Shown: in pieces, positions 42,714 to 51,627 of the stretch | Numbering within the stretch: the stretch's first letter is position 1 | Layout: every line of letters starts with the position of its first letter | Source: Streptomyces sp. NRRL F-4489 | GTDB lineage: Bacteria; Actinomycetota; Actinomycetes; Streptomycetales; Streptomycetaceae | Direction of reading: 5' to 3' | DNA length: 64,000 bases | NCBI RefSeq assembly: GCF_001509485.1 | Contig: NZ_LLZI01000232.1 | Location: 1-64,000, forward strand | Notes under the pieces: generated by a model | What the model was told of the DNA's origin: nothing | Database searches by the model: none | What the model saw: the letters and a program-made list of their open reading frames with translations, nothing else | Translations under genes and position numbers: made by a program

Positions 42714-43436
42714 CTAGGACACCGCCGCCAGTGCCTCTTCGAGGGTGAACGCCTTCGCGTACAGCGCCTTGCCGACGATCGACCCCTCCACGCCCTGCGG
42801 CACCAGCGCGGCGATCGCCCGCAGGTCGTCGAGGGAGGAGACGCCGCCGGAGGCGACGACGGGGCGGTCGGTGGCCGCGCAGACGTTTTTCAGAAGTTCC
42901 AGGTTGGGGCCCTGGAGGGTGCCGTCCTTGTTGATGTCGGTGACGACGTAGCGGGCGCAGCCCTCGGCGTCCAGGCGGGCCAGCGTCTCGTAGAGGTCGC
43001 CGCCGTCCCGGGTCCAGCCGCGGCCGCGCAGGGTGGTGCCGCGGACGTCCAGGCCCACCGCGATCTTGTCGCCGTGCTCGGCGATGATCTTGGCGACCCA
43101 CTCGGGCTGCTCCAGCGCCGCGGTGCCGATGTTGACCCGGGTGCAGCCGGTGGCGAGCGCGGCGGCCAGCGAGGCGTCGTCGCGGATGCCGCCGGACAGC
43201 TCGACCTTGATGTCCATGGAGCGGGCCACCTCGGTGATCCGCTCGCGGTTGTCGCCGGTGCCGAACGCGGCGTCGAGGTCGACCAGGTGCAGCCACTCGG
43301 CGCCGGCCGCCTGCCAGGCCAGCGCGGCCTGGAGCGGGTCGCCGTAGGAGGTCTCCGAGCCGGACTCGCCGTGCACCAGGCGGACGGCCTGGCCGTCGCG
43401 GACGTCGACGGCGGGCAGGAGTTCGAGCTTCTTCAC
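42714..43436 (-). CDS. priA: Bifunctional isomerase PriA (HisA/TrpF)
   Basis: The 240-aa barrel isomerises both ProFAR (histidine) and PRA (tryptophan) in actinobacteria. Catalytic Asp residues are in [18 protein letters not shown] and [13 protein letters not shown]. The region [20 protein letters not shown] fits PriA. No separate trpF is present in the trp groups here. Three in-frame GTG codons within a 9-bp triplication (AACGCTGTG) leave the start ambiguous: 43436, 43445 or 43454. The last overlaps the hisH stop as GTGA. The N-terminus [10 protein letters not shown] favours 43436. Confidence 0.93.
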   Translation of the reverse strand: MKKLELLPAVDVRDGQAVRLVHGESGSETSYGDPLQAALAWQAAGAEWLHLVDLDAAFGTGDNRERITEVARSMDIKVELSGGIRDDASLAAALATGCTRVNIGTAALEQPEWVAKIIAEHGDKIAVGLDVRGTTLRGRGWTRDGGDLYETLARLDAEGCARYVVTDINKDGTLQGPNLELLKNVCAATDRPVVASGGVSSLDDLRAIAALVPQGVEGSIVGKALYAKAFTLEEALAAVS

Positions 43437-43460
43437 AGCGTTCACAGCGTTCACAGCGTT
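43434..43460. repeat. 9-bp triplication at the hisH stop/priA start
   Basis: TTCACAGCG-type 9-bp units repeat three times from 43434; on the coding strand each AACGCTGTG is followed by A, giving repeated GTGA stop/start overlaps. Confidence 0.85.
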
Positions 43461-44092
43461 TCGATCCAGTTGGTCAGGAGCTGGGCACCGGCGTCGCCGG
43501 ACTTCTCGGGGTGGAACTGGGTGGCCCACAGCGGGCCGTTCTCGACCGCGGCCACGAACGGCTCGCCGTGCGTGGCCCAGGTGACCTTGGGAGCGGTCAT
43601 CGCCTCGTTGGCGGTCTCCAGCTCCCAGTCGTGGACCGCGTAGGAGTGCACGAAGTAGTAGCGGGCGTCGGCCGGCAGCCCGGCGAAGAGCCGGGAGCCC
43701 TCGGCGGCGCGGACGGTGTTCCAGCCCATGTGCGGGACCACCTCGGCCTTGAGCGGGCCGACCGTGCCGGGCCACTCGTCGAGCCCCTCGGTCTCCACGC
43801 CGTGCTCGATGCCCCGGCCGAAGAGGATCTGCATCCCGACGCAGATGCCCATCACCGGGCGGCCGCCGGACAGCCGGCGGCCGATGATCCAGTCGCCGCG
43901 GGCCTCCTTCAGCCCGCGCATGCACGCGGCGAACGCGCCGACGCCGGGCACCAGCAGCCCGTCGGCGTTCATCGCGGTGTCGAAGTCGCGGGTGATCTCC
44001 ACGTCCGCGCCGACATGCGCCAGGGCCCGCTCGGCGGACCGGATGTTGCCGAAGCCGTAGTCGAAGACGACGACCTTCCGGGCGGTGCTCAA
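43451..44092 (-). CDS. hisH: Imidazole glycerol phosphate synthase, glutaminase subunit
   Basis: The 213-aa class I amidotransferase feeds ammonia to HisF. The nucleophile Cys lies in [13 protein letters not shown], and the His-Glu pair in [14 protein letters not shown]. The oxyanion region is LLVPGVGAF. The start is taken as TTG at 44092, whose TTGA overlaps the upstream gene's stop, because GGAGG lies 7 nt before it. A GTG at 44098 sits directly against that site and is less suitable. Confidence 0.93.
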   Translation of the reverse strand: MSTARKVVVFDYGFGNIRSAERALAHVGADVEITRDFDTAMNADGLLVPGVGAFAACMRGLKEARGDWIIGRRLSGGRPVMGICVGMQILFGRGIEHGVETEGLDEWPGTVGPLKAEVVPHMGWNTVRAAEGSRLFAGLPADARYYFVHSYAVHDWELETANEAMTAPKVTWATHGEPFVAAVENGPLWATQFHPEKSGDAGAQLLTNWIETL

Positions 44093-44253
44093 TTCCACAC
44101 CTCCAGGCGCATCACGCCCGCCACCAGGCACATCGCCGAGGCGATGGCGAGCAGGGTGATCACGGACTTGGGGATCTTCTGCTTCCAGAACGAGTAGACG
44201 CCGCCGAGCAGGAAGAGGCCCACGAGGATGAAGACGGTGGACAGGCCGTTCAT
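44089..44253 (-). CDS. Small membrane protein of the his operon (54 aa)
   Basis: It encodes [20 protein letters not shown], a first hydrophobic helix, then [10 protein letters not shown] and a second helix ([18 protein letters not shown]) ending in RLEVWN. It overlaps the hisB stop by one base (TGATG) and the hisH start by 4 nt, so it is translated with the his genes. Its last codons contain the hisH ribosome-binding site. The function is unknown; it may only be a conserved passenger. Confidence 0.82.
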   Translation of the reverse strand: MNGLSTVFILVGLFLLGGVYSFWKQKIPKSVITLLAIASAMCLVAGVMRLEVWN

Positions 44254-44858
44254 CACAGGGCGCCCTTCGTGGACGGGAGGATGCCCGCCGCCCGCGGGTC
44301 GCGTTCGCTGGCGTAGCGCAGGGCCCGGGCCAGCGCCTTGAACTGGCACTCCACGATGTGGTGGGCGTTGCGCCCGTACGGGACGTGGACGTGGAGCGCG
44401 ATCTGCGCCTGGGCGACGAACGACTCCAGGATGTGCCGGGTCATCGTGGTGTCGTAGGTGCCGATCATCGGCGCCATGTTCTCCGGCTCGGTGTGCACCA
44501 GATACGGGCGGCCGGAGAGGTCCACCGTCACCTGGGCCAGCGACTCGTCCAGCGGGACGGTGCAGTTGCCGAAGCGGTAGATGCCGACCTTGTCGCCGAG
44601 CGCCTGCTTGAAGGCGGCGCCGAGCGCGAGGGCGGTGTCCTCGATGGTGTGGTGGGTGTCGATGTGCAGATCGCCGTCGGTCTTGACCTTGAGGTCGAAG
44701 AGGCCGTGCCGGCCGAGCTGGTCGAGCATGTGGTCGTAGAAGCCGACGCCGGTCGAGACGTCGACCTGGCCGGAGCCGTCGAGGTCGATCTCGACCAGCA
44801 CCGTGGTCTCCTTGGTGGTGCGCTCCACGCGCCCCACACGGGCGGTCGCACCGCTCAT
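44253..44858 (-). CDS. hisB: Imidazoleglycerol-phosphate dehydratase
   Basis: The 201-aa manganese enzyme converts IGP to imidazole acetol phosphate. Metal and catalytic His/Glu clusters are [18 protein letters not shown] and [18 protein letters not shown], with the middle motif [10 protein letters not shown]. It is monofunctional, without the phosphatase domain of the E. coli protein. It overlaps hisC by 4 nt (ATGA at 44855-44858). Confidence 0.96.
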   Translation of the reverse strand: MSGATARVGRVERTTKETTVLVEIDLDGSGQVDVSTGVGFYDHMLDQLGRHGLFDLKVKTDGDLHIDTHHTIEDTALALGAAFKQALGDKVGIYRFGNCTVPLDESLAQVTVDLSGRPYLVHTEPENMAPMIGTYDTTMTRHILESFVAQAQIALHVHVPYGRNAHHIVECQFKALARALRYASERDPRAAGILPSTKGAL

Positions 44859-46000
44859 CGCTTGTTCTCCTTCAGGCTGCGTTCTTTGCGCACCGCGCGC
44901 ACCGCGTCGAGGAACGCGTCGTTCTCGGCCGGGGTGCCGGCGGTGACCCGCAGCCAGCCCGGTACGCCGTTGTCGCGGACCAGCACGCCGTGGTCGAGGA
45001 TCGCCTGCCAGGCGGCGTGCGCGTCGTCGAAAAGGCCGAACTGGACGAAGTTGGCGTCCGAGTCCACGACCTCGTGGCCGATCCCGCGGAGCTCGGTGAC
45101 CAGGCGGTCCCGCTCGCTCTTGAGCTGCTCGACGTAGGCCAGCAGCGTATCGGTGTGCTCCAGGGCGGCGAGCGCGGTGGCCTGGGTGACGGCCGAGAGG
45201 TGGTACGGCAGCCGGACCAGCTGGACGGCGTCGACCACGGCCGGGTCGGCGGCGAGGTAGCCCAGCCGCAGGCCGGCGGCGCCGAACGCCTTGGACATCG
45301 TGCGGGAGAGGACCATGTTCGGCCGGCCCTCGATCAGCGGCAGCAGCGACGGCCGGTGGCTGAACTCCACATACGCCTCGTCCACCACGACCAGCGCCCC
45401 GCCGGTGGCGGACCGCGCGGCCTGCGCCGCGTCGTACAGCGCGAGGACCGTCTCGGCGGCGACGGCGGAGCCGGTGGGGTTGTTCGGCGAGCAGACGAAG
45501 ACCACGTCGGGCCGGTGCTCGGCGATGGCCTCCCGCGCGGCCGCCACGTCGATGGTGAAGTCCTCGCACCGGGGCCCGGAGATCCAGCCGGTGCCCGTAC
45601 CGCGCGCGATCAGCGCGTGCATGGAGTACGACGGCTCGAAGCCGAGGGCGGTGCGGCCGGGGCCGCCGAAGGTCTGGAGCAGCTGCTGGAGGACCTCGTT
45701 GGAGCCGTTGGCGGCCCAGACCTGGCTGGTGGTGACCGGGTGGCCGGTGGTGCGGGTGAGGTAGCCGGCCAGCTCGGTGCGCAGCTCGACCGCGTCGCGG
45801 TCGGGGTAGCGGTTGAGGTGGCGGGCGGCCTCGGTGACCCGCTCGGCGATCCGCCGGACCAGCGGTTCGGGGAGCGGGTAGGGGTTCTCGTTGGTGTTGA
45901 GGCGCACCGGGACGTCGAGCTGCGGGGCGCCGTAGGGGGACTTGCCGCGCAGCTCGTCCCGGATGGGGAGATCGTCGATCCTGGTCACGTGCCTGCTCAC
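44855..46000 (-). CDS. hisC: Histidinol-phosphate aminotransferase
   Basis: The 381-aa PLP enzyme transaminates imidazole acetol phosphate. Visible features are [53 protein letters not shown] and the PLP lysine in [18 protein letters not shown]. The start GTG at 46000 overlaps the hisD stop as GTGA; a GTG at 45988 is a possible alternative. It overlaps hisB by 4 nt. Confidence 0.95.
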   Translation of the reverse strand: MSRHVTRIDDLPIRDELRGKSPYGAPQLDVPVRLNTNENPYPLPEPLVRRIAERVTEAARHLNRYPDRDAVELRTELAGYLTRTTGHPVTTSQVWAANGSNEVLQQLLQTFGGPGRTALGFEPSYSMHALIARGTGTGWISGPRCEDFTIDVAAAREAIAEHRPDVVFVCSPNNPTGSAVAAETVLALYDAAQAARSATGGALVVVDEAYVEFSHRPSLLPLIEGRPNMVLSRTMSKAFGAAGLRLGYLAADPAVVDAVQLVRLPYHLSAVTQATALAALEHTDTLLAYVEQLKSERDRLVTELRGIGHEVVDSDANFVQFGLFDDAHAAWQAILDHGVLVRDNGVPGWLRVTAGTPAENDAFLDAVRAVRKERSLKENKR

Positions 46001-47322
46001 TTGCTCTCGGGGACCGTCCAGTCGAAGCGGGCCTTGAGCGCCGCGCCGTGGGCCGGCAGGTCCTCGGCCTCGGCGAGGGTCACCACGTGGTGGGCGACCT
46101 CGGCCAGCGCCTCGCGGGTGTAGTCCACGACGTGGATACCGCGCAGGAACGACTGGACGGACAGGCCCGAGGAGTGGCAGGCGCAGCCGCCGGTGGGCAG
46201 GACGTGGTTGGAGCCGGCGCAGTAGTCGCCGAGCGAGACCGGGGCGTACGGGCCGACGAAGACCGCGCCGGCGTTGCGGACCCGGGCGGCGACGGCGGCG
46301 GCGTCGGCGGTCTGGATCTCCAGGTGCTCGGCGCCGTAGGCGTCCACCACCGCCAGGCCCTCGTCCAGGCCGTCCACCAGGACGATCGCGGACTGCCGGC
46401 CGGACAGCGCCGGCACGATGCGGTCCTCGACGTGCTTGGTGGCCTCGATCTGCGGGGCCAGCTCCTTCTCGGTGCGGTCGGCCAGCTCCTCGGAGTCGGT
46501 GACCAGGACGGCGGCGGCCATCGGGTCGTGCTCGGCCTGGCTGATCAGGTCGGCGGCGACGTGGACCGGGTCGGCGGTGCGGTCGGCGAGGACCGCGATC
46601 TCGGTGGGCCCGGCCTCGGAGTCGATGCCGATCCGGCCCTTGAGCAGGCGCTTGGCGGCGGCGACGTAGATGTTGCCGGGGCCGGTGACCAGATTGGCCG
46701 GGGCGCACTCGTCGGTGCCGTACGCGAACATCGCCACGGCCTGGGCGCCGCCGGCCGCGTAGACCTCGTCCACGCCGAGCAGGGCGCAGGCGGCGAGGAT
46801 CGTCGGGTGCGGCAGGCCGCCGAAGTCCGCCTGCGGCGGGGAGGCGACGGCGAGCGAGCCGACGCCGGCCTCCTGGGCGGGGACGACGTTCATGACCACG
46901 GAGGACGGGTAGACCGAGCGGCCGCCGGGGACGTAGAGGCCGACCCGCTCGACCGGGACCCAGCGCTCGGTGACCGTGCCGCCGGGCACGACCGTGGTGG
47001 TGACATCCGTGCGGCGCTGCTCGCGGTGGACGATCCGGGCGCGCCGGATGGACTCCTCCAGGGCGGCGCGGACCGCCGGGTCCAGCGCGGCCAGCGCCTC
47101 GGTCAGCGCCTCGGCCGGGACCCGGACCCGCTCGATCTCCACGCCGTCGAACCGCCGCGCGTAGTCGATCAGCGCCGCGGTGCCGCGATGGCGTACGTCC
47201 TCGCAGATGGGCCGCACCGTCTCCAGGGCGGCTTCCACGTCGAACTCGGCACGGGGCAGCAGGTCGCGCAGGGCGGCACCCTCGGGGAGGGCGGCGCCAC
47301 GCAGGTCGATTCGGGAGATCAC
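45997..47322 (-). CDS. hisD: Histidinol dehydrogenase
   Basis: The 441-aa zinc enzyme oxidises histidinol twice to histidine. Family motifs include [77 protein letters not shown] and [12 protein letters not shown] with a metal-binding His. It is the first gene of the his operon, with a GTG start and little Shine-Dalgarno. A near-perfect 17-bp palindrome lies 41-57 bp upstream and probably controls the operon. Confidence 0.97.
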   Translation of the reverse strand: MISRIDLRGAALPEGAALRDLLPRAEFDVEAALETVRPICEDVRHRGTAALIDYARRFDGVEIERVRVPAEALTEALAALDPAVRAALEESIRRARIVHREQRRTDVTTTVVPGGTVTERWVPVERVGLYVPGGRSVYPSSVVMNVVPAQEAGVGSLAVASPPQADFGGLPHPTILAACALLGVDEVYAAGGAQAVAMFAYGTDECAPANLVTGPGNIYVAAAKRLLKGRIGIDSEAGPTEIAVLADRTADPVHVAADLISQAEHDPMAAAVLVTDSEELADRTEKELAPQIEATKHVEDRIVPALSGRQSAIVLVDGLDEGLAVVDAYGAEHLEIQTADAAAVAARVRNAGAVFVGPYAPVSLGDYCAGSNHVLPTGGCACHSSGLSVQSFLRGIHVVDYTREALAEVAHHVVTLAEAEDLPAHGAALKARFDWTVPESK

Positions 47323-47362
47323 GTCCCCAGTGTCTCAGACCCGCCGCCGGGCCCGGACGCCC

Positions 47363-47379
47363 GTATCACTCAGTGATAC
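47363..47379. promoter_or_regulatory. 17-bp palindrome upstream of the his operon
   Basis: GTATCACT-C-AGTGATAC has perfect 8-bp arms and stands out in very GC-rich DNA. A further CAGTGA at 47381-47386 repeats the right arm 10 bp on. It covers the region where the -35 of a leaderless hisD promoter would fall. The regulator is unknown. The rest of the 346-bp gap up to 47668 shows no gene or other clear signal. Confidence 0.7.
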
Positions 47380-47668
47380 GCAGTGACGCGCGGTCCGGAC
47401 GGCCGCCGGCGGGCCCGCGAAGTTGACCGGAGTTGGCCCTGACCACGCGTGTTCAACCGGTCACCGGGCGGGCAAGGGGTCGGTGCGGGCGTGCGGGGAC
47501 GTCCGTCCCGCGGGCGGAATCCGGCCCGCCGGGATGCGTCCGAACAGGTACCGCGACCGGACGGCGGGCCGCCCGGGGCCCGGACCAGCCGCCGGGGCCG
47601 CCGCATTCGACCAGCACAGCACACCGGACACCGCGGTGCCGCCCGGCACCCGGAGCAAGGGGGAGCCA

Positions 47669-49270
47669 GTGACCGGAGCCAGGGACGGCGACGCGCCCGC
47701 CGACCTGCGACTGACATCCGCGGAATGGAGCATGTGGCAGGCGTTCCGCAACGGCAGCACCTGCGATCTGCACACCGGCGAGCCGTCCCGGGACGACCCG
47801 CACGGGCAGCACCTGTGGGGGCCGGAGCGCCGGGTGCGGGCCCGGGTGGTGGCGCTGCTGCTGCTCGACGGGCCGCCGGCGCAGCCCGGCCGGGTCTCCG
47901 CGCTGAAGCTCACCGGTGCGTACATCACGGACACTCTCGACCTTGCGGGCGGCACGATCAAGCCATTCGTGGAGCTGCGGGACTGCCGGTTCGAGGCGGA
48001 GGTGGTGCTGCCGGAGAGCCGGTTCACCACGCTGCGGATGGTCAACTGCGCGCTGCCTCGGCTGGAGGCGGCCCGGCTGCACACCGAGGGCGATCTGCAC
48101 CTGCCGCGCTGCGTGGTGCACTCCGGGATCCGGCTGACCGACGCGCACATCGGCACCGACCTGATGCTCAATCAGGTCGTCGCGCACAAGGACCGCCAGG
48201 GCCGCTCGATCATGGCGGACGGGCTGACCGTCGCCCAGGACCTCCAGGCCGAGATGCTGGAGTCGTACGGCGAGCTGTCTCTGCGCGGCGCCACGGTCGG
48301 GGTGTCGCTGAGCCTGCGCGGCAGCCATCTGAGCAATCCGTTCGGCCGCCGGGCGCTGAACGCCCCCCAGCTGACCGTCGAGCGCACCCTCTACCTCACC
48401 GCCGCGGGCCTGGCGAACTCGCCGTTCTCCAGCGGCGCCACGCCCCCGTACGGCATCACCCACACCCCCTCGCGCGGGACGCGGATGCAGCGGTTCGAGT
48501 GCGAGGGCGGGGTGCGGCTGGACGACGGGCGGTTCGGGGACGCGGTGGACCTGGAGCACGCGCGGTTCGTCATGGAGTCCGACCAGGAGCTGTCGCTGCG
48601 CCGTATCCAGACCCCTGAGCTGCGGTTCCTGGGCGAGCGGCCGCAGCGCGGCCGGGTGATCCTCTCCGGCGCCCGGGTCGTCAATCTTGTCGACAAATCG
48701 GCGAGCTGGCCGGGGCTGGGCGGGCTGATGATGGCCGGCTTCGCCTACGAGACGCTGATCCCGCGCGGCCACTTCCCGCTGGCGCTGCGGCTCCAGTGGG
48801 TGGCCGCCGCGACACCGGAGTACGCGCCCGAGCCGTACGAGATGCTGGCCGCCTCGCTGCGCGCCATGGGCGAGGACGCCGACGCCCGCGAGGTGCAGCT
48901 GGCCAAGCAGCGGCGGCGGCGCGAGACGCTGCCGCTGGCGGCCAAGGCGTGGGGCTTCCTCCAGGACTGGACGGTGGCCTACGGCTACCGCCCGGGGCGG
49001 GCCGCGGTGTGGATGGTGGTCCTGTGGGCGATCGGCACCGCCTACTTCTCCTCGTACCCGCCGCCGGCCCTCAAGCCCGACGAGGCGCCGGCCTGGAACC
49101 CGTACCTCTACACCCTCGACCTGCTGCTGCCGGTGATCGACCTCTACCAGGGCGGCGCCTGGAAGCCGGGCGGGGCCGCGCAGTGGGTGGCGGCCGTGCT
49201 GATCGTGCTGGGGTGGGTGCTGGCGACGACGGTGGCGGCGGGCGCCTCGCGGCTGCTGCGGCGGCAATAG
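47669..49270 (+). CDS. Membrane protein with beta-helix-like repeats, function unknown
   Basis: The product is 533 aa. Residues about 75-370 consist of short repeats such as LKLTGAYITDTLDLAGGTIK, RFTTLRMVNCALPRLEAARL and ELSLRGATVGVSLSLRGSHL, which suggest a right-handed beta-helix like pentapeptide-repeat proteins. Two hydrophobic segments lie near the C-terminus (AAVWMVVLWAIGTAYF, WVAAVLIVLGWVLATTVAAG). Similar streptomycete proteins have been called membrane-associated oxidoreductase, but I see no cofactor motif. The start is GTG at 47669 after GGGGGAG; the frame is open upstream. Confidence 0.75.
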   Translation: MTGARDGDAPADLRLTSAEWSMWQAFRNGSTCDLHTGEPSRDDPHGQHLWGPERRVRARVVALLLLDGPPAQPGRVSALKLTGAYITDTLDLAGGTIKPFVELRDCRFEAEVVLPESRFTTLRMVNCALPRLEAARLHTEGDLHLPRCVVHSGIRLTDAHIGTDLMLNQVVAHKDRQGRSIMADGLTVAQDLQAEMLESYGELSLRGATVGVSLSLRGSHLSNPFGRRALNAPQLTVERTLYLTAAGLANSPFSSGATPPYGITHTPSRGTRMQRFECEGGVRLDDGRFGDAVDLEHARFVMESDQELSLRRIQTPELRFLGERPQRGRVILSGARVVNLVDKSASWPGLGGLMMAGFAYETLIPRGHFPLALRLQWVAAATPEYAPEPYEMLAASLRAMGEDADAREVQLAKQRRRRETLPLAAKAWGFLQDWTVAYGYRPGRAAVWMVVLWAIGTAYFSSYPPPALKPDEAPAWNPYLYTLDLLLPVIDLYQGGAWKPGGAAQWVAAVLIVLGWVLATTVAAGASRLLRRQ

Positions 49271-49319
49271 CCGGGTGGGGTGGTGGCCCGCGCGGGCACA
49301 GGCTCTAGGCTTACCGACT

Positions 49320-50060
49320 GTGTCCTCCGTGCGCCTGCCGCTCTTCCCCCTCAACTCGGTGCTCTTCCCGGGCCTGGTGCTGCCGCTGAACGTCTTCGAG
49401 GCGCGCTACCGGGCGATGATGCGCGACCTGCTGGACCGGCCCGAGGACGAGCGCCGGTTCGCGGTGGTCGCCATCCGGGACGGCCGCGAGGTGGCGCCCA
49501 CCGCCCCCGGGCTGCCGGACGCCACCGCGCCCGCCGCCGCCGGCCCGGCCGCCGGCTTCGGCGACGATCCGCTGCGCGCCTTCCACGCGGTCGGCTGCGT
49601 GGCGGACGCGGCGACCATCCGGGAGAAGCCGGCCGACGGCGGCTACGAGGTCCTGGCCACCGGCACCACCCGCTTCCGGCTGCTGTCGGTGGACGCCTCC
49701 GGGCCGTATCTGACCGGTGAGCTGGCGGAGCTGGAGGAGGACCAGGGGGACGGCGCGGGCGCGCTGGCCTCCGGGGTGGTGCGGGCGTTCCGCACGTACC
49801 AGAAGCGGCTGGCCTGGGCCAATGAGCGGACGCTGGCCGGCGGCCAGGAGCTGCCCGGCGATCCCTCGGTGCTGTCGTACCTGGTCGCCGCGGCGGCGGT
49901 GCTGGACGTACCGGCCAAGCAGCGGCTGCTGGAGGCGCCGGACACCGCGGACCGGCTGCGGCAGGAGCTGAAACTGCTTCGCCAGGAGTCGGCGGTGATC
50001 GGTAAGCTCCCGTCGCTGCCGGCCGTGGAGCTGACCCGGCAGCCGACCAGCCCCAACTGA
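49320..50060 (+). CDS. Lon substrate-binding-domain protein
   Basis: The 246-aa product begins VSSVRLPLFPLNSVLFPGLVLPLNVFE split over residues 1-27, the start of the Lon protease N-terminal (LON) domain. GYEVLATGTTRFRLLSVD follows, then a helical C-terminus. No AAA+ or protease domain is present, as in stand-alone LON proteins, which may bind misfolded proteins. TAGGCT at 49306-49311 lies 8 nt before the GTG, indicating leaderless transcription. Confidence 0.88.
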   Translation: MSSVRLPLFPLNSVLFPGLVLPLNVFEARYRAMMRDLLDRPEDERRFAVVAIRDGREVAPTAPGLPDATAPAAAGPAAGFGDDPLRAFHAVGCVADAATIREKPADGGYEVLATGTTRFRLLSVDASGPYLTGELAELEEDQGDGAGALASGVVRAFRTYQKRLAWANERTLAGGQELPGDPSVLSYLVAAAAVLDVPAKQRLLEAPDTADRLRQELKLLRQESAVIGKLPSLPAVELTRQPTSPN

Positions 50061-50138
50061 CCGGCCGGCGCCGGGCGCCCGGCGCGGTCCCCGGCCCGGG
50101 CGGTCGACCGGCGGATGTGTGGAGCGAGGCGGAGCGCG

Positions 50139-50654
50139 GTGGCGAAGAAGGCGAAGCAGGGCAAGAACGGCGGCCGGGCGTCCGGCGGCACGCCCGCGAC
50201 GGTGGCGCTGACCGAGGCCGGCGTCCCCTTCACGGTGCACGCCTATGAGCACGACCCGGCGGCGCCGTCGTACGGCGAGGAGGCCGCCGAGGCGCTGGGG
50301 GTCTCCCCCGACCAGGTCTTCAAGACGCTGCTGGCGGACGTGGACGGCACCCTCACGGTCGCCGTGGTGCCGGTCTCCGGCTCGCTGGACCTCAAGGCGC
50401 TGGCCGCCGCGGTGGGCGGGAAGCGGGCCGCGATGGCCGACCCGGCCGCGGCCGAGCGCAGCACCGGCTACGTCCTGGGCGGGATCTCGCCGCTGGGGCA
50501 GCGCAAGCGGCTGCGGACGGTGGTGGACGCCTCGGCGCAGGGCCGGGCGACGGTCTGCGTCTCGGCCGGGCGGCGCGGGCTGGAGGTCGAGCTGGCGCCC
50601 GCCGATCTGGCCGCCCTGACCGGCGCCCGCTTCGCCCCGATCGCGCGGGGGTAG
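50139..50654 (+). CDS. ybaK: Cys-tRNA(Pro)/Cys-tRNA(Cys) deacylase YbaK
   Basis: The 171-aa editing factor hydrolyses Cys mis-charged on tRNA-Pro. Family motifs are VPFTVHAYEHDP, the catalytic Lys in GVSPDQVFKTLLAD, VAVVPVSGSLDLKALA and TGYVLGGISPLGQRKRL. The start is GTG at 50139 after GGAG; the frame upstream has no ribosome site. A basic N-terminal tag KKAKQGKNGGR may contact RNA. Confidence 0.92.
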   Translation: MAKKAKQGKNGGRASGGTPATVALTEAGVPFTVHAYEHDPAAPSYGEEAAEALGVSPDQVFKTLLADVDGTLTVAVVPVSGSLDLKALAAAVGGKRAAMADPAAAERSTGYVLGGISPLGQRKRLRTVVDASAQGRATVCVSAGRRGLEVELAPADLAALTGARFAPIARG

Positions 50655-50729
50655 CGCGCCGGGTCCTGACGCCGTGCGCCCCCGGGTGCCGCGGACCGGG
50701 CCGTCCGGGGGCTTCCCGGCGTGCCCCGT

Positions 50730-50748
50730 CCCCGGATACCACCCGGGG
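50730..50748 (+). promoter_or_regulatory. Small hairpin abutting the bL37 ribosome site
   Basis: CCCCGG (50730-50735) pairs with CCGGGG (50743-50748). The stem ends one base before GGAGG (50750-50754), which precedes the ATG at 50761. It could tune translation of the bL37 gene. Confidence 0.35.
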
Positions 50749-50760
50749 AGGAGGTACGCC

Positions 50761-50835
50761 ATGTCGAAGAGGACCCGTAAACGGAAGTGGCGCATCCGGA
50801 AGCGCCGGGCCAATCACGGACGCCGGCCGTCCTGA
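50761..50835 (+). CDS. Ribosomal protein bL37
   Basis: The 24-aa product begins MSKRTRKRKW and ends ANHGRRPS. It is almost entirely Lys and Arg and keeps the ANHGxRP tail of actinobacterial bL37, the tiny large-subunit protein seen in mycobacterial ribosome structures. GGAGG lies 6 nt before the ATG, among the best ribosome sites in the window. It is too short for most gene callers. No terminator is evident before the convergent DUF2567 gene. Confidence 0.87.
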   Translation: MSKRTRKRKWRIRKRRANHGRRPS

Positions 50836-50884
50836 GCACCGGCCGGACGGGCCGCGTGGGTTCAGCCGGCCCGTCAGTCGGCCG

Positions 50885-51559
50885 TCAGCCCGCCGGCGGC
50901 TCCTGGTGGTGCCCGGACCAGTCCGGCACCACCGGGGCGTCCTCCGGATCGCGCGGCCCGAACAGCCCGGTCAGCGCGATCTGGGTGAGCATCGCGGCGA
51001 TCGGCCAGGCCAGCAGCGCGCCCTTGGCCTGGAGCCGCAGCGGCCCGTCGAAGACCACCCCGGGCCCGACCTGCTTGGCGTGCGCGACCACGTCCGGCGT
51101 GGGGCCCAGCCACATCCCGGTCAGCCAGCCGAGCACGGCGGCCAGCAGCCCGCCGGCGGCCAGCGCGACCACCAGCGGGATCCCGCCGCGCCGCCGCAGC
51201 AGGAAGACCACCGCCGCGCTGACCACGCCGAAGCCGAACGCGAGCAGCAGGAACGTGCCGTCGGCGCCGATCGCCTCCTCGCCCTCGGTGTTCTTCAGGT
51301 AGACGTTGCGGGTGTCCGCGATCAGCGGGACGCGCGGCGCCAGCCAGGCCCACAGCACGCCCAGCAGCACCCCGCTCACCGCCACCAGCAGCGCGATCAG
51401 CACCGCCTCGCGCAGCTCGCGGGAGCGCTCCGGGCCGGGCCCCGCGGTGGCGCCGTGGGCGCCGGGCGCGTGGCCGCCGGGGTCCTGGTGCCCGGGGTCC
51501 TGGTGCCGGTGGGGCTCTTCGGGCGGTTGGTTCTCGGGGGGCGTCTGCGGTGCGGTCAC
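50885..51559 (-). CDS. DUF2567 membrane protein
   Basis: The product is 224 aa. A polar N-terminus rich in Pro and His (PPENQPPEEPHRHQDPGHQ) is followed by four predicted helices, including AVLIALLVAVSGVLLGVLWA and FLLLAFGFGVVSAAVVFLL. The DUF2567 motif LAPRVPLIADT lies after the first helix. The function is unknown. The start is GTG at 51559. It follows the ABC permease by 68 bp on the same strand and may be cotranscribed. Confidence 0.83.
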   Translation of the reverse strand: MTAPQTPPENQPPEEPHRHQDPGHQDPGGHAPGAHGATAGPGPERSRELREAVLIALLVAVSGVLLGVLWAWLAPRVPLIADTRNVYLKNTEGEEAIGADGTFLLLAFGFGVVSAAVVFLLRRRGGIPLVVALAAGGLLAAVLGWLTGMWLGPTPDVVAHAKQVGPGVVFDGPLRLQAKGALLAWPIAAMLTQIALTGLFGPRDPEDAPVVPDWSGHHQEPPAG

Positions 51560-51627
51560 CCCGTCATCGTGCCAGGCCGGCGCCGCGGTCCCGGCAGCAG
51601 GACGGCCGGACGGGCCGGGCGCGCCGC

